DNA of 64,000 bases. Source: Alkalicoccobacillus murimartini (lineage in GTDB: Bacteria; Bacillota; Bacilli; Bacillales; Bacillaceae_D). A program made the translations under genes and the position numbers. Below the pieces are notes generated by a model. That model made no database searches and was not told the origin of the DNA. It saw only the letters and a program-made list of their open reading frames with translations. The stretch is taken from positions 124,001-188,000 of the forward strand of contig NZ_JAUSUA010000001.1 of assembly GCF_030813245.1 (NCBI RefSeq). Direction: 5' to 3'. Of the stretch, positions 50,270-59,776 are shown one piece after another (the first letter of the stretch is position 1; every line of letters starts with the position of its first letter).

Positions 50270-51305
50270 TTAGGTGATAGGCCGTAAGAGTTGAGCTCTT
50301 GCGGTTTTTTGTTGTGGGTAGGGAATGAGTGGGTAAGGGATAGTGTAGGTTCGATTTTTGAAGGTTCCTGAATAATGGGGACATAACGTTGACAAAATGG
50401 AGTGCGCTAGCTGCGGAGAGTCTATTTTTAGGAAAGCACGTAAAGCACGATTTGTAATAGTAGGTTTTATCAGTAGAAAGTAATCCACTAGGCTTTGAAT
50501 GAGCGTTTTGAGAAGTGTATTTACAAGCACCGCATATCCAAGCTCTTCCCTTGCTTTTACGGACCATACTTAGCTGAAAGCATAATGGACAACTAACCCC
50601 CTGCGCTAATTCACCGGATTCAATTTCATATTTAATTAAGATATTTATATCACGCTCTGTATGATTTTTGAGTAATAGTGAAACAAGCTCATCCATTTTC
50701 TGATTAGAAATCAGGTGATCGGATGATTTGCTAACTATATTAGTTATGACCTCAGGTAATCTGGCAGCATGGATAACCCGGGACATCAGATGTTGATTAG
50801 CTGAATCAACTACAATTTTCGTCGATGGATCGCTAATTACAACAAGATCAACGATATGAAAGAGAGGCCAATTGTGAGAAACAAGCCATTCCTTTAATTG
50901 ATTTTTTTGTATTTGAGTTTGTAGAAGAGGTGACAGAAATACGTCTTCAGAAGAACGAGTTGTGCGAATCATTTGATGAGTGAGAGGGTTTACGTAGAGT
51001 GATCCAGCGATGTTTTTAACTTCTATAAGTATGATTGAAGATTGACTTAGAATAAGTGTATCTATTTGAAAGAAGTGTCCATTCACGCCCTTTAATCGAA
51101 GGTCATGCAATAGTGTGACGTCCTTTTCTAATGACAGATTATCAAAGTAATAGTCGAGTGACTTTTCACCTCTATATCCAATTTGTCTTTTAAGTAAGTC
51201 CTGTTTAATGACTGCAGTTTTAGGATGAGTATCCGGAAGCCTTCTAAGTAATGCTTCAAGCTTTGAAATCTGCAGCGGTTTTACTCTTTTTTTAGCTATC
51301 CTCAA
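50270..51305 (-). pseudogene. NERD domain protein (nuclease-related) with a frameshift
   Basis: The N-terminal frame (51305 to about 50499) encodes a NERD nuclease-related domain (GYRGEKSLDYYFDNLSLEKD, QIDTLILSQSSIILIEVKNI with the PD-(D/E)xK residues) and a zinc-ribbon pair (CPLC then ICGACKYTSQNAH). Right after NAH the conserved continuation appears in another frame: QSLVDYFLLIKPTITNRALR, KIDSPQLAHSILS, ending at 50270. Restoring two nt (CAT-AT-TCAAAGC) would rejoin the frames, so an AT deletion in an ATAT run is likely. Translated without the change, the protein would end at 50184 with an unrelated tail. TTG at 51305 follows GGAGGG by 8 nt. A sequencing error is possible. Confidence 0.65.
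50282..50310 (+). terminator. rho-independent terminator
   Basis: CCGTAAGAG (50282-50290) pairs, with one G-U, with CTCTTGCGG (50296-50304), followed by six T. It ends the Gly/Tyr-rich gene and lies inside the 3' part of the convergent NERD gene. Confidence 0.75.
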
Positions 51306-51342
51306 ATTGGTGGCCCTCCTTTTAGTATATAAAATTCGAGAA

Positions 51343-51371
51343 AATGTACGATTCTCCTTTCTTATTGTCAA
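51343..51371 (-). promoter_or_regulatory. promoter of the NERD gene
   Basis: On the minus strand TTGACA (51371-51366) and TACATT (51348-51343) are separated by 17 bp, 38 bp before the TTG start. The promoter separates the gene from repeat array 3. Confidence 0.55.
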
Positions 51372-51401
51372 AATAAATCAGATAGAGGATCGAATTTAAA
51401 G

Positions 51402-51780
51402 GGAGAAGAGGAGATACAACGGGAAGAGGCCAGAATACATCGAGAGAAGAGCAAATACATCGGGAAGAGAACAAATACATCGAGAGAAAAGCAGATACAT
51501 CAGAAAGAGGAGCAAATACATCGAGAGAAGACCCGATACATCAGGAAGAGGCTCAAATACATCGAGAAAAGAGCAGATAGATCGGGAAGAGGCTCAAATA
51601 CATCGAGAGAAGACTCGATACATCGGGAAGAGGCTCAAATACATCGAGAAAAGAGCAGATACATCAGGAAGAGGAGCAAATACATCGAGAGAAGAGCAGA
51701 TACATCGGGAAGAGGCTCAAATACATCGAGAAAAGAGCTAATACATCGGAAAGAGGCCTCAATACATCGAGAGAAGACCA
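51402..51780. repeat. intergenic array 3: eighteen purine-rich units, spacing exactly 20/21 bp
   Basis: ATACATC (first copy ATACAAC, one ATAGATC) starts at 51414, 51435, 51455, 51475, 51495, 51516, 51536, 51557, 51577, 51598, 51618, 51639, 51659, 51680, 51700, 51721, 51741 and 51762. The steps are nearly all alternating 20 and 21 (mean 20.5). After each ATACATC comes a purine run of CGAGAGAAGA or CGGGAAGAGG type, in alternation, so the tandem unit is 41 bp. It fills the space between spoVB and the NERD gene. The 41-bp step shifts frame each unit, so it is not coding. Confidence 0.9.
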
Positions 51781-51833
51781 ACCAAATTAATTCTATAGCC
51801 TATAAGACAAGGAATTAAGGCTATAGAACAAAT

Positions 51834-53390
51834 TCATTTCTTCACTAAGTTTCGAAATAACGGAAAGTGGCTTATTTCACTTGCCTTTAATAAATTCAGA
51901 ACAAACATCAATACGATATAAGTACTACCCGTCAATGTTAGCTGGATTAGAAGTTCTAGCAATGGATTGGTTGCGAATTGAGTATAGGTTTCAAATAGAT
52001 TGCTTATATAGATTGATCCTCCAATAAGGATGATCAACTTCCCAATCATTTTCAACTCAATACTAAAGCCTGCGTTCTTGGCGATTGTGGCAAGGTGAAG
52101 TAATGTGACGAGAACAAAGCCGATGACAATAGCAAGTGCTGCTCCCATAATGCCGAATTCTGGTCGTGTGGCCAGAGCGAAAATGGCAGCTGTTTTGACT
52201 AATGCTCCTACCAAGCTGTTATACATAGCTGGTTTGGCAAGGTCAAGTGCTTGAAGGGCAGCTTGCAATGGGCCTTGAATATATAAAAAGAGACAGAAGG
52301 GAGCCATGATTTTTAGGAAACCGGATGCTTCTGGTGCATGGTACATAAAGGACATAATCTGTTCCGCGTAGACTAGTAAAACAACCATTGCAAGGCCTCC
52401 GGCTATAAAGGAGAGGCGCATAGCTTGTTCTAATCGAGTGTGAATCAAATGCTGTTGATTTTTAGCGGCTGCTTCACTGATGGAAGGAAGCAGTGAAGTA
52501 GATAATGAAAAAGTGATAAATGTAGGCAACGTGAGGAGAGGGATTATATATCCTGCCAACTCACCGTATTGTTTGGTTGCTACAATTGTTGCCACACCTG
52601 CGATAGCTAGGCTTTGTGCCACAATGATAGGTTCGAAAAATAAGGATACGGTTCCAATTAATCGGCTTCCAGTCGTAGGAAGAGCGATTTTTAAAAGCTG
52701 TTTGGATGTGTCTTTTCCTTCTCCTAAAAAGGCAAAAAACTTTCTTCTTAATTTAAAGCTTTTTTTGCGTTTAAATAAAAAGAGCATATATATAAGAGAA
52801 ACAAATTCCCCAGCTATGACCGATAACATGGCGCCAGCAGCGGCATATTCAATACCAAGTGGTAAGAAGGCTGTGGATAGCACGGCAACAAGCGTGATTC
52901 GGACCATTTGCTCTAGCATTTGTGAGTAGGCAGTAGGCTTCATATTCTGTCTACCCTGGAAGTATCCTCGAAGTACAGCGGATACGGCAACAATGGGTAC
53001 AATAGGTGCGACGGCTATGAGCGAATAATAGGCTCTTGCATCTGTTAATAGATGAGAAGCAACAAAAGGAGCACATAAGATCATTGCTGTAGTAAAAACA
53101 GCGCCAAGGCTAATTGTAATGGCAAGAGACACAATGAGTATTTGTTTGATTTTACTTGTCTCGCCCTTGGCTTCGGCTTCAGCAACTAACTTAGCAATGG
53201 CAACAGGTAACCCCATCTGTGTTAACGTTAATATAAGAAGCATGGTTGGAACTGCCATCATATAAAGTCCTACACCTTCAGAACCCATTATACGAGCCAT
53301 CACCATACGATTAATAAAACCTAGGATTTTAGTGACAAATCCAGCCAAAATTAATATGAGTGTTCCTTTTAAAAATGTTTGTTTGGACAT
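51834..53390 (-). CDS. spoVB: stage V sporulation protein B (MurJ/MOP-type flippase)
   Basis: The 518-residue integral membrane protein has about 14 helices in the polysaccharide biosynthesis/MOP superfamily pattern: LILILAGFVTKILGFINRMV MARIMGSEGVGLY at the start and VLRGYFQGRQNMKPTAYSQM with the conserved R-x-x-FQG. SpoVB is needed for spore cortex synthesis, probably by flipping lipid-linked peptidoglycan precursor in the outer forespore membrane. The location before comN and secDF is as in B. subtilis. AGGGTGA precedes the ATG at 53390. Confidence 0.88.
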   Translation of the reverse strand: MSKQTFLKGTLILILAGFVTKILGFINRMVMARIMGSEGVGLYMMAVPTMLLILTLTQMGLPVAIAKLVAEAEAKGETSKIKQILIVSLAITISLGAVFTTAMILCAPFVASHLLTDARAYYSLIAVAPIVPIVAVSAVLRGYFQGRQNMKPTAYSQMLEQMVRITLVAVLSTAFLPLGIEYAAAGAMLSVIAGEFVSLIYMLFLFKRKKSFKLRRKFFAFLGEGKDTSKQLLKIALPTTGSRLIGTVSLFFEPIIVAQSLAIAGVATIVATKQYGELAGYIIPLLTLPTFITFSLSTSLLPSISEAAAKNQQHLIHTRLEQAMRLSFIAGGLAMVVLLVYAEQIMSFMYHAPEASGFLKIMAPFCLFLYIQGPLQAALQALDLAKPAMYNSLVGALVKTAAIFALATRPEFGIMGAALAIVIGFVLVTLLHLATIAKNAGFSIELKMIGKLIILIGGSIYISNLFETYTQFATNPLLELLIQLTLTGSTYIVLMFVLNLLKASEISHFPLFRNLVKK

Positions 53391-53527
53391 TAGTCACCCT
53401 GCTCTCTAAAAAAAATGATGGAAATTTTGTTTGTTTATTTATATGCTTAGAGAGTGGTCAAGCATGACAAGTCGTTTGATATCATGTGTATTTTCTTGGC
53501 GATGCCAACAGAGAGAAGGATGATCAA

Positions 53528-53818
53528 ATGGGAGAAAAGCAGCAGTTTGAAGTTTGGAAAGAGGATATGGAGCCTGTACTAGTGAGCAAAGTGGAGGAAT
53601 TTCATATGCTTGGATATGATAAGGCAACGAAGGACGAGATCTGGCGCTGTGTAACAGAACGTTTGCATAAGAAAAAAGCATATGTCCCCTTTTATACGTT
53701 CACTGATGAGTTGTTGAATTTAAAGGTAAGTGTCTATATGACATGGCTGACAGTCGCTTCGTATAAAGAACCTGAGGATTGGTTTGCTGACTTTGAGCAA
53801 GCGGATCAGAAAAAGTAG
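53528..53818 (+). CDS. comN: post-transcriptional regulator ComN
   Basis: The 96-residue protein contains VLVSKVEEFHMLGYDKATKD followed by EIWRCVTERLHKKK and NLKVSVYMTWLTVASYKEPE, which match ComN (YrzD). ComN stabilises comE mRNA for competence in B. subtilis and works with MinD/DivIVA at the pole. It sits between spoVB and secD as in B. subtilis. AAGGATGATCAA precedes the ATG at 53528; a frame from 53486 has no ribosome site. Confidence 0.8.
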   Translation: MGEKQQFEVWKEDMEPVLVSKVEEFHMLGYDKATKDEIWRCVTERLHKKKAYVPFYTFTDELLNLKVSVYMTWLTVASYKEPEDWFADFEQADQKK

Positions 53819-53891
53819 TTTTTTTGATTCACACCAGTTTGTGGTAGGATAGAACGAACGGTGTGTTATACATAAGGAGGCAAAGAAAGAG

Positions 53892-55190
53892 ATGGTTAAA
53901 AAAGGCCGCATCTTTGCTTTTTTTCTGATTGTACTTGTATTTGCTGCGGTGATTTCAACCACGGTGATGAGTATAACTAAGGAAACAAAGCTTGGGCTTG
54001 ATCTTCAGGGGGGCTTCGAGGTTCTATACGAAGTAACTCCACTTGATGAAACAGAGGAAATAACAGAACAAACTTTATCTGCAACAGTGACCGCTCTTAA
54101 CCAGCGGGTGAACGTGCTTGGAGTATCTGAGCCTGTGATTCAAATTGAAGGCGACGATCGAATTCGAGTACAGCTTGCAGGTGTTGATGATCAAGAGACG
54201 GCTCGACAATTGCTTGCGACTGAAGCAGAGCTGACTTTCCGTGATGTAGACGATAATGTTCTACTTGATGGAAGTGACTTGCAGCAAAATGGCGCAGCCG
54301 GAGAGTTTAGCCAAACAAATCAGCCAATTGTCACGTTAAAAATGAAGGATGCAGAGCGTTTTGCTGATGTGACAAGAGATTTGTCTCAAAGACCATTTGG
54401 TGAGAATGTATTGGTTATTTGGTTGGACTTTGAAGAAGGTGATTCCTACCGAGAAGAAGTAGCTCAGGAAGAGCCTAAGTATCTCTCTGCAGCAAGTGTA
54501 GATAATGTAATCAACAGCCAAGATGTACAGATTACAGGTAATTTCACTCCTGATGAAACAAAGCATATCTCTGAAATTCTTAATGCGGGATCTCTTCCAG
54601 TAAAGCTGGATGAAATGTTCTCTAATTCAGTAGGGGCATCCCTTGGTGAAAAGTCAATGACTCAGACTGTGTATGCTGGTCTAATAGGTATTGGGTTAAT
54701 TTTCGCATTCATGCTTTTCTATTATCGATTCCCAGGTATCATTGCGGTCATCACACTAAGTGTGTATACGTATCTGGTTCTTTTAATCTTTAACTTGATG
54801 AATGCAGTGCTGACACTGCCTGGTATTGCTGCTCTTGTTCTTGGGGTAGGTATGGCTGTAGATGCCAACATCATTACTTATGAACGGATTCGTGAAGAGC
54901 TTCGATCAGGAAAGTCAACAATGTCAGCATTTAAAGCCGGTACGAGACGTTCGTTCTCAACGATTTTAGATGCCAATATCACAACGATTTTGGCTGCTAG
55001 TGTGATGTTCTATTTTGGGACTAGCTCTGTTCGAGGCTTTGCGATTGTGTTGATCATTAGTATCTTAACGAGCTTCTTAACAGCTGTCCTTGGTTCCCGA
55101 TTCTTGCTTGGGATGTGGGTCAGCAGTAAATTCCTCAATAAGCGACCAGGCTGGTTTGGGGTAAAGGAGCGTGATATCGATGAGCTTTAA
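53892..55190 (+). CDS. secD: protein translocase subunit SecD
   Basis: The 432-residue membrane protein has an N-terminal helix, the SecD P1 domain (GLDLQGGFEVLYEV, about 36-49; ALNQRVNVLGVSEPVI; DRIRVQLAGVDDQETARQLL), the family motif SLGEKSMTQTVYAGLIGIGL and five C-terminal helices with GMAVDANIITYERIREELRS. SecD uses the proton gradient to pull exported proteins across the membrane together with SecF and YajC. It is a separate gene here, overlapping secF by 11 nt, whereas B. subtilis has one fused SecDF. Confidence 0.95.
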   Translation: MVKKGRIFAFFLIVLVFAAVISTTVMSITKETKLGLDLQGGFEVLYEVTPLDETEEITEQTLSATVTALNQRVNVLGVSEPVIQIEGDDRIRVQLAGVDDQETARQLLATEAELTFRDVDDNVLLDGSDLQQNGAAGEFSQTNQPIVTLKMKDAERFADVTRDLSQRPFGENVLVIWLDFEEGDSYREEVAQEEPKYLSAASVDNVINSQDVQITGNFTPDETKHISEILNAGSLPVKLDEMFSNSVGASLGEKSMTQTVYAGLIGIGLIFAFMLFYYRFPGIIAVITLSVYTYLVLLIFNLMNAVLTLPGIAALVLGVGMAVDANIITYERIREELRSGKSTMSAFKAGTRRSFSTILDANITTILAASVMFYFGTSSVRGFAIVLIISILTSFLTAVLGSRFLLGMWVSSKFLNKRPGWFGVKERDIDEL

Positions 55191-56121
55191 TGATCGAAAA
55201 TGGAAATTAGACTTTATTACGCACCGCAATAAGTTCTTTGCAGCATCCTTAGTGTTTGTGATTGCTGGGATTATCAGTTTGTTTACGCTTGGATTAAATC
55301 TTGGTGTGGATTTTGAGAGTGGTTCAAATATTACGATTGAAACCAATGAAACGTTAACCAACGAGCAAATCCAAGAGGACTTTGCTGAAATTAATAGTGA
55401 GTACACACCAACCATCACTTTGGCTGGTGAAAATAACGAGATTGCCACTGTTCGTTTTATTGATGTGTTGAATAATGATGAAGTGGCAGATGTACGTAGT
55501 TTTTTCTTAGAGAATTACGATGCAGAGCCTACAGTTAGTACAGTTTCTCCTCAAGTAGGAAAAGAGCTCGCGCAGAATGCCATTTATGCGGTTCTTATTG
55601 CTTCATTAGGAATTGTGATTTACTTAGCGTTTCGTTATGAGTTTCTATATGGAGCAGCTGCCATCGTGGCGCTTTTGTATGATGCATTTTTTATCATTGC
55701 TCTCTTTAGCTTCCTGCAAGTTGAGGTGAATGTTCCGTTTATAGCAGCTGTGCTTACGATTGTCGGGTATTCAATCAATGATACAATTGTTACCTTTGAT
55801 CGAATTCGTGAAAATGTGAAGAAAGCTAAGGTCATTGAAGGCTTCGATGATTTGGCTGAAATTGTTAACACAAGCTTGATTCAAACGATTTCACGTTCAA
55901 TAAATACTGTTCTAACGGTTGTATTTGCCGCTCTTTCTCTACTATTGTTTGGTGGAGACGCTATATTCTCCTTCTCACTAGCATTAGTCATTGGGTTAGT
56001 TGCAGGAACGTATTCATCGATGTTTATTGCCGCTCAACTTTGGTTGGTGTGGAAGGCACGCTATATAAAAAAACAACGGCTAAAGCCTGTTGATCCATCG
56101 GATGAAGAGCCAACGGTATAG
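55180..56121 (+). CDS. secF: protein translocase subunit SecF
   Basis: The 313-residue protein starts FITHRNKFFAASLVFVIAGI, then LGVDFESGSNITIETNET (SecF P4 domain) and VSPQVGKELAQNAIYAVLIA, and carries the C-terminal SINDTIVTFDRIREN motif and NTSLIQTISRSINTVLTVVF. The ATG at 55180 lies 10 nt after AAAGGAG; the earlier GTG at 55171 is too close. It overlaps the end of secD by 11 nt, so translation is coupled. A terminator follows. Confidence 0.95.
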   Translation: MSFNDRKWKLDFITHRNKFFAASLVFVIAGIISLFTLGLNLGVDFESGSNITIETNETLTNEQIQEDFAEINSEYTPTITLAGENNEIATVRFIDVLNNDEVADVRSFFLENYDAEPTVSTVSPQVGKELAQNAIYAVLIASLGIVIYLAFRYEFLYGAAAIVALLYDAFFIIALFSFLQVEVNVPFIAAVLTIVGYSINDTIVTFDRIRENVKKAKVIEGFDDLAEIVNTSLIQTISRSINTVLTVVFAALSLLLFGGDAIFSFSLALVIGLVAGTYSSMFIAAQLWLVWKARYIKKQRLKPVDPSDEEPTV

Positions 56122-56137
56122 CATCTTTAAAGTAATG

Positions 56138-56175
56138 AATTGGTCGGCTTTTTAGTGCCGACCAATTATTTTTTT
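56138..56175 (+). terminator. rho-independent terminator
   Basis: AATTGGTCGGC (56138-56148) pairs perfectly with GCCGACCAATT (56157-56167), followed by a run of T. It ends the secD-secF unit. Confidence 0.85.
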
Positions 56176-56262
56176 GGTGATAGGTTTTAAATTACGTATA
56201 TATAGGGTATTTACTAAAGGTATAAAGGTATGACTTACGTACTATAAAGAGGAGTGAATGGC

Positions 56263-56634
56263 ATGAAGGGACAAAGTGCATTTATTATTGGTATTATTGC
56301 CGCGATTATTATTGCTATTTTTGCAGTTATAAATGTTGACGCAGTACCGGTGAATTATTTATTTGGAACGGCTCAATGGCCTTTAATACTAGTTATATTG
56401 GGATCCGTTTTCTTGGGAGCAGCCGTAGCTGGAGCGATAGGGATGATTCGTGTCTTAAAGCTTCAGTCTGAGGTCAAAAGACTTCGTTCAGGAAATAATA
56501 TTAGCAGCAATGGAGCATCGACAACACCACCTCGTAGCTCTAGACCTAAGAAACCATTAACAGAACCAACAGAACCAACAGAACCAACAGAACCAACAGA
56601 ACCAACAAAACCAACTGAATTAACTAAAAAGTAA
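56263..56634 (+). CDS. LapA family membrane protein with TEP repeat tail
   Basis: The 123-residue protein has two helices (FIIGIIAAIIIAIFAVINVD and WPLILVILGSVFLGAAVAGA) in the LapA (DUF1049) pattern with VPVNYLFGTAQWPLILV, a short coil (LKLQSEVKRLRSG), and a tail of TEP repeats encoded by a 9-nt tandem repeat. LapA helps lipopolysaccharide assembly in Gram-negatives; the Gram-positive role is unknown. GAGGAG lies 9 nt before the ATG at 56263. Confidence 0.8.
   Translation: MKGQSAFIIGIIAAIIIAIFAVINVDAVPVNYLFGTAQWPLILVILGSVFLGAAVAGAIGMIRVLKLQSEVKRLRSGNNISSNGASTTPPRSSRPKKPLTEPTEPTEPTEPTEPTKPTELTKK
56560..56613 (+). repeat. 9-bp tandem repeat in lapA-type gene
   Basis: ACAGAACCA occurs five times perfectly in tandem (56560-56604) and once as ACAAAACCA. 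Each copy encodes Thr-Glu-Pro. Copy number change would keep the frame, so the C-terminal tail length may vary between strains. Confidence 0.9.
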
Positions 56635-56701
56635 TTAAATGAGCTACACATTGTCACCCCTTGCTCCCTCTAGTATAATAGGAGGGTCAAGGGGTGAAGT
56701 C

Positions 56702-59068
56702 ATGTTAAAGCCAAGAGCAAGATGGCAGGTTCAAACTCAGGACCAGGCTGAGATTGACGCTCTTGCTGAGAGCTGTCAACTTCCGCCATTAGTTGCTAAA
56801 CTTCTGTTGAATCGTGGATTAAAAGAGCAGAAAGATGTGCAACGGTTTTTAGATAAAGACGGTTTGAGCTTCTATGATCCTTATTTAATGGATGGAATGA
56901 AAGAAACGGTTGATCGTATACATCAAGCTGTCGAATTACAAGAGCATATTGTGGTCTTTGGAGACTATGACGCAGACGGGGTAAGTAGTACGGCTGTGTT
57001 AATGCATGCACTTAAAGAGCTAGGAGCTTTAGCTGAGTACTATGTTCCTAATCGGTTTACTGAGGGGTATGGGCCCAATGAACCTGCGCTAAGACGAGCG
57101 AAGGAGCAGGGCTGTAGTCTAATGATTACCGTGGATACAGGTATTTCGGCCGTTCATGAAGCTGCGGTGGCCAAAGAAATAGGACTAGATTTTATTATTA
57201 CAGATCATCATGAGCCTCCTCCGGTGTTACCGGATGCACTTGTGATTCTTAATCCGAAGAAGCCGGGTTGTTTATACCCATTTAAATCATTGGCAGGTGT
57301 AGGGGTGGCTTTTAAGCTCGCGCATGCACTGTTGGACAGAGTACCTGTTGAGCTTCTTGACATTGCCGTTATTGGAACAATAGCCGATCTTGTTCCCTTA
57401 GTTGACGAGAATCGTTTAATTGCTCGTATGGGGCTAGAGGCGCTTCAGGAGTCCGACAAACCAGGTCTGCTTGCAATCAAAAAAGTGTGTGGCTTTGGGG
57501 CTGACGCAATGGAAGCTGACCATGTAGGGTTTGGTATAGGGCCAAGAATGAATGCTGCTGGTCGATTAGATTCAGCTGACCCTGCGGTCGATCTTTTGTT
57601 AGCCGATGATCTAGGAACAGCAACCAAACTAGCGGAGGATATCGATCAATTAAATAAAGAGAGGCAGTCCATCGTAAATGAGATGACTAAAGATGCCATT
57701 GATCTTGTAGACGAATCTTATCCAATCTCTGAAAACAATGTCATTATTATTGGGAAAGAGGGCTGGAATGCGGGGGTCATAGGGATTGTTGCATCTCGTT
57801 TAGTTGAACGCTATTACCGTCCTGTTATCGTAATGAGTTTTGATTCCGAAAAGGGAAAAGCTAAGGGTTCAGCTAGAAGCATTGAAGGATTCAACATGTT
57901 TGAGGAGCTTTCTAAAAACCGAGAGATCCTGCCTCATTTCGGCGGACATCCAATGGCTGCTGGTCTAACGATGGAACTAGATCAAGTGGATGAGCTGAGA
58001 AGACGACTCCATCAGCAGGCAGATGAAGTCTTAACAGAGGAAGATTATAGCCCGATTGCTAAAGTCGATGTGTTGGCTCGAGTTGATGAGGTGACACTGT
58101 CTGTTGTGAAGCAACTTGAAAAGCTCGCACCATTTGGTGTTGGTAATCCAAAGCCGAAAATTATGTTTGAGAAGGTTCATCTAGGACAAATCAGGCGTAT
58201 TGGCAGTGATTCGTCACATCTTAAGCTTAGCTTGACAGAGCAAGGGGCAACACTTGATGGGATAGGCTTTCGGATGGGACATCTTCATGAGGAAATTACC
58301 CGATCAGCAGCGATTCAAGCACTCGGAACTCTTTCGGTGAATGAGTGGAATGGAACAGTAAAGCCACAGCTTATGATTGAAGACTTGGCTGTTTCAGACT
58401 GGCAGCTGTTTGATTGGAGAAGTTTGAAGCCACCGCGTGTTGGTGAGCGAGTTAGTGAACTTAATCAAAGTGATACGGTTTGTATTGCTTTTCGTGGTGA
58501 GCCGACTGAACAACTAGTACCTGGGTTGGATGTTTATCATGCTGGTACGACAGAATACTCGTCACTCTCACTTCATGACAAATATCTTGTTCTGTTGGAT
58601 GTTCCGAGAGATAAGGAACAGCTTGAGGAGCTATTTAAGAACGCTGGAAAACCGAGTCGGATCTATGCAATCTTTTATCAGAAAGAAGATTCTTTTTTCT
58701 CTTCTAATCCAACAAGAGAAGACTTTAAATGGTTTTATGCTTTGATACGACAACATAAGCAGCTGCAATTTAAAAAACAACAAAAGCAAATTGAGAGTCA
58801 CAAGGGTTGGTCTTCTGGCACAGTTCAATTTATGGCGGAAGTATTTGAGGAACTTGGATTCATTGAAAGTAAGGATGGGGTGGCTTTTCCTGCCGATCAA
58901 CCATCAAAGAAAGATTTGACTCAATCTCTGATTTATCGAAGCAAGCTACAGCAAGCAGACTTAGAAAATGACTTTGTCTATTCGTCATATGACCAATTAC
59001 GGAATTGGATCGAAACCGCCTGTATAACAGCGGCAGATACCAATCATAATGTGGAGGAGCAGGTATAA
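56702..59068 (+). CDS. recJ: single-stranded-DNA-specific exonuclease RecJ
   Basis: The 788-residue protein matches the length of the B. subtilis RecJ (YrvE). The DHH domain has [19 protein letters not shown] (motif I), [32 protein letters not shown] and [12 protein letters not shown]. The DHHA1 domain has [13 protein letters not shown]. The C-terminal region (about 570-788) is the extra domain of Bacillus RecJ. It degrades 5' single-stranded DNA ends in repair. The ATG at 56702 follows AAGGGGTGAAGTC. The stop overlaps the apt start (TAATG). Confidence 0.93.
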   Translation: MLKPRARWQVQTQDQAEIDALAESCQLPPLVAKLLLNRGLKEQKDVQRFLDKDGLSFYDPYLMDGMKETVDRIHQAVELQEHIVVFGDYDADGVSSTAVLMHALKELGALAEYYVPNRFTEGYGPNEPALRRAKEQGCSLMITVDTGISAVHEAAVAKEIGLDFIITDHHEPPPVLPDALVILNPKKPGCLYPFKSLAGVGVAFKLAHALLDRVPVELLDIAVIGTIADLVPLVDENRLIARMGLEALQESDKPGLLAIKKVCGFGADAMEADHVGFGIGPRMNAAGRLDSADPAVDLLLADDLGTATKLAEDIDQLNKERQSIVNEMTKDAIDLVDESYPISENNVIIIGKEGWNAGVIGIVASRLVERYYRPVIVMSFDSEKGKAKGSARSIEGFNMFEELSKNREILPHFGGHPMAAGLTMELDQVDELRRRLHQQADEVLTEEDYSPIAKVDVLARVDEVTLSVVKQLEKLAPFGVGNPKPKIMFEKVHLGQIRRIGSDSSHLKLSLTEQGATLDGIGFRMGHLHEEITRSAAIQALGTLSVNEWNGTVKPQLMIEDLAVSDWQLFDWRSLKPPRVGERVSELNQSDTVCIAFRGEPTEQLVPGLDVYHAGTTEYSSLSLHDKYLVLLDVPRDKEQLEELFKNAGKPSRIYAIFYQKEDSFFSSNPTREDFKWFYALIRQHKQLQFKKQQKQIESHKGWSSGTVQFMAEVFEELGFIESKDGVAFPADQPSKKDLTQSLIYRSKLQQADLENDFVYSSYDQLRNWIETACITAADTNHNVEEQV

Positions 59069-59580
59069 TGGATTTTAAACAATATATTACAATCGTAGAG
59101 GATTACCCGAAAGAAGGTATTCGTTTCAAAGATATTACGACACTTATGCAGAACGGACCAGCATATAAGGCAGCGATTCAAGAGCTGAATAATTATGCCG
59201 CTGATCTTGACGCTGATGTAATCGTTGGTCCTGAAGCAAGAGGGTTTGTTGTGGGCTGTCCATTAGCTGTTCAAATGGAAAAAGGTTTTGTGCCAGTTCG
59301 TAAGGCAGGCAAACTTCCACGTGAAGTGCTTTCTGTAGATTATGGGTTGGAGTACGGGAAAGACAGTTTGACTATTCATAAAGACGCGATTACTAAAGGA
59401 CAAAAAGTCTTAATCACAGATGATCTGCTTGCAACAGGTGGTACAATCGAAGCGACAATTAAAATGGTTGAAGAGCTTGGTGGAATTGTAGTAGGAATTG
59501 CCTTTTTAATCGAGCTGTCTTATTTAGATGGACGCGATCGTTTGAACAATTATAATACTTTTAGTTTAATGACGTATTAA
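59068..59580 (+). CDS. apt: adenine phosphoribosyltransferase
   Basis: The 170-residue protein shows [38 protein letters not shown] and the PRPP motif [20 protein letters not shown]. Apt converts adenine and PRPP to AMP in purine salvage. Its ATG overlaps the recJ stop, so it depends on recJ translation. It ends at a terminator, separate from relA. Confidence 0.96.
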   Translation: MDFKQYITIVEDYPKEGIRFKDITTLMQNGPAYKAAIQELNNYAADLDADVIVGPEARGFVVGCPLAVQMEKGFVPVRKAGKLPREVLSVDYGLEYGKDSLTIHKDAITKGQKVLITDDLLATGGTIEATIKMVEELGGIVVGIAFLIELSYLDGRDRLNNYNTFSLMTY

Positions 59581-59587
59581 TCATACG

Positions 59588-59628
59588 AAAGAATGACTCA
59601 CCTCACTAGGCAGAGTCATTCTTTTTTT
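59588..59628 (+). terminator. rho-independent terminator
   Basis: AAAGAATGACTC (59588-59599) pairs perfectly with GAGTCATTCTTT (59613-59624), followed by T. It ends apt. Confidence 0.85.
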
Positions 59629-59776
59629 ACCCTTATTTTCCTTTAGTTGAAGAATAAAGGGTGTATTCCAACCTTATTGAGGTGATCCGTCAAAATTCTT
59701 CGGTATATGACTTTACAGGGGTGGTTCCAATCAAGGATAATAGTAGGAAATATTGTTTCGTGAATAAGGTGATGGA

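Noticed and set aside
51402-51780. CRISPR array
   Set aside because: The step is about 20.5 bp with no identical 25-37 bp repeats and no unique 30-bp spacers; no cas genes are present.
51402-51780. Repeat-protein gene
   Set aside because: The unit of 41 bp shifts frame at each copy, and no ribosome site or conserved frame is present.
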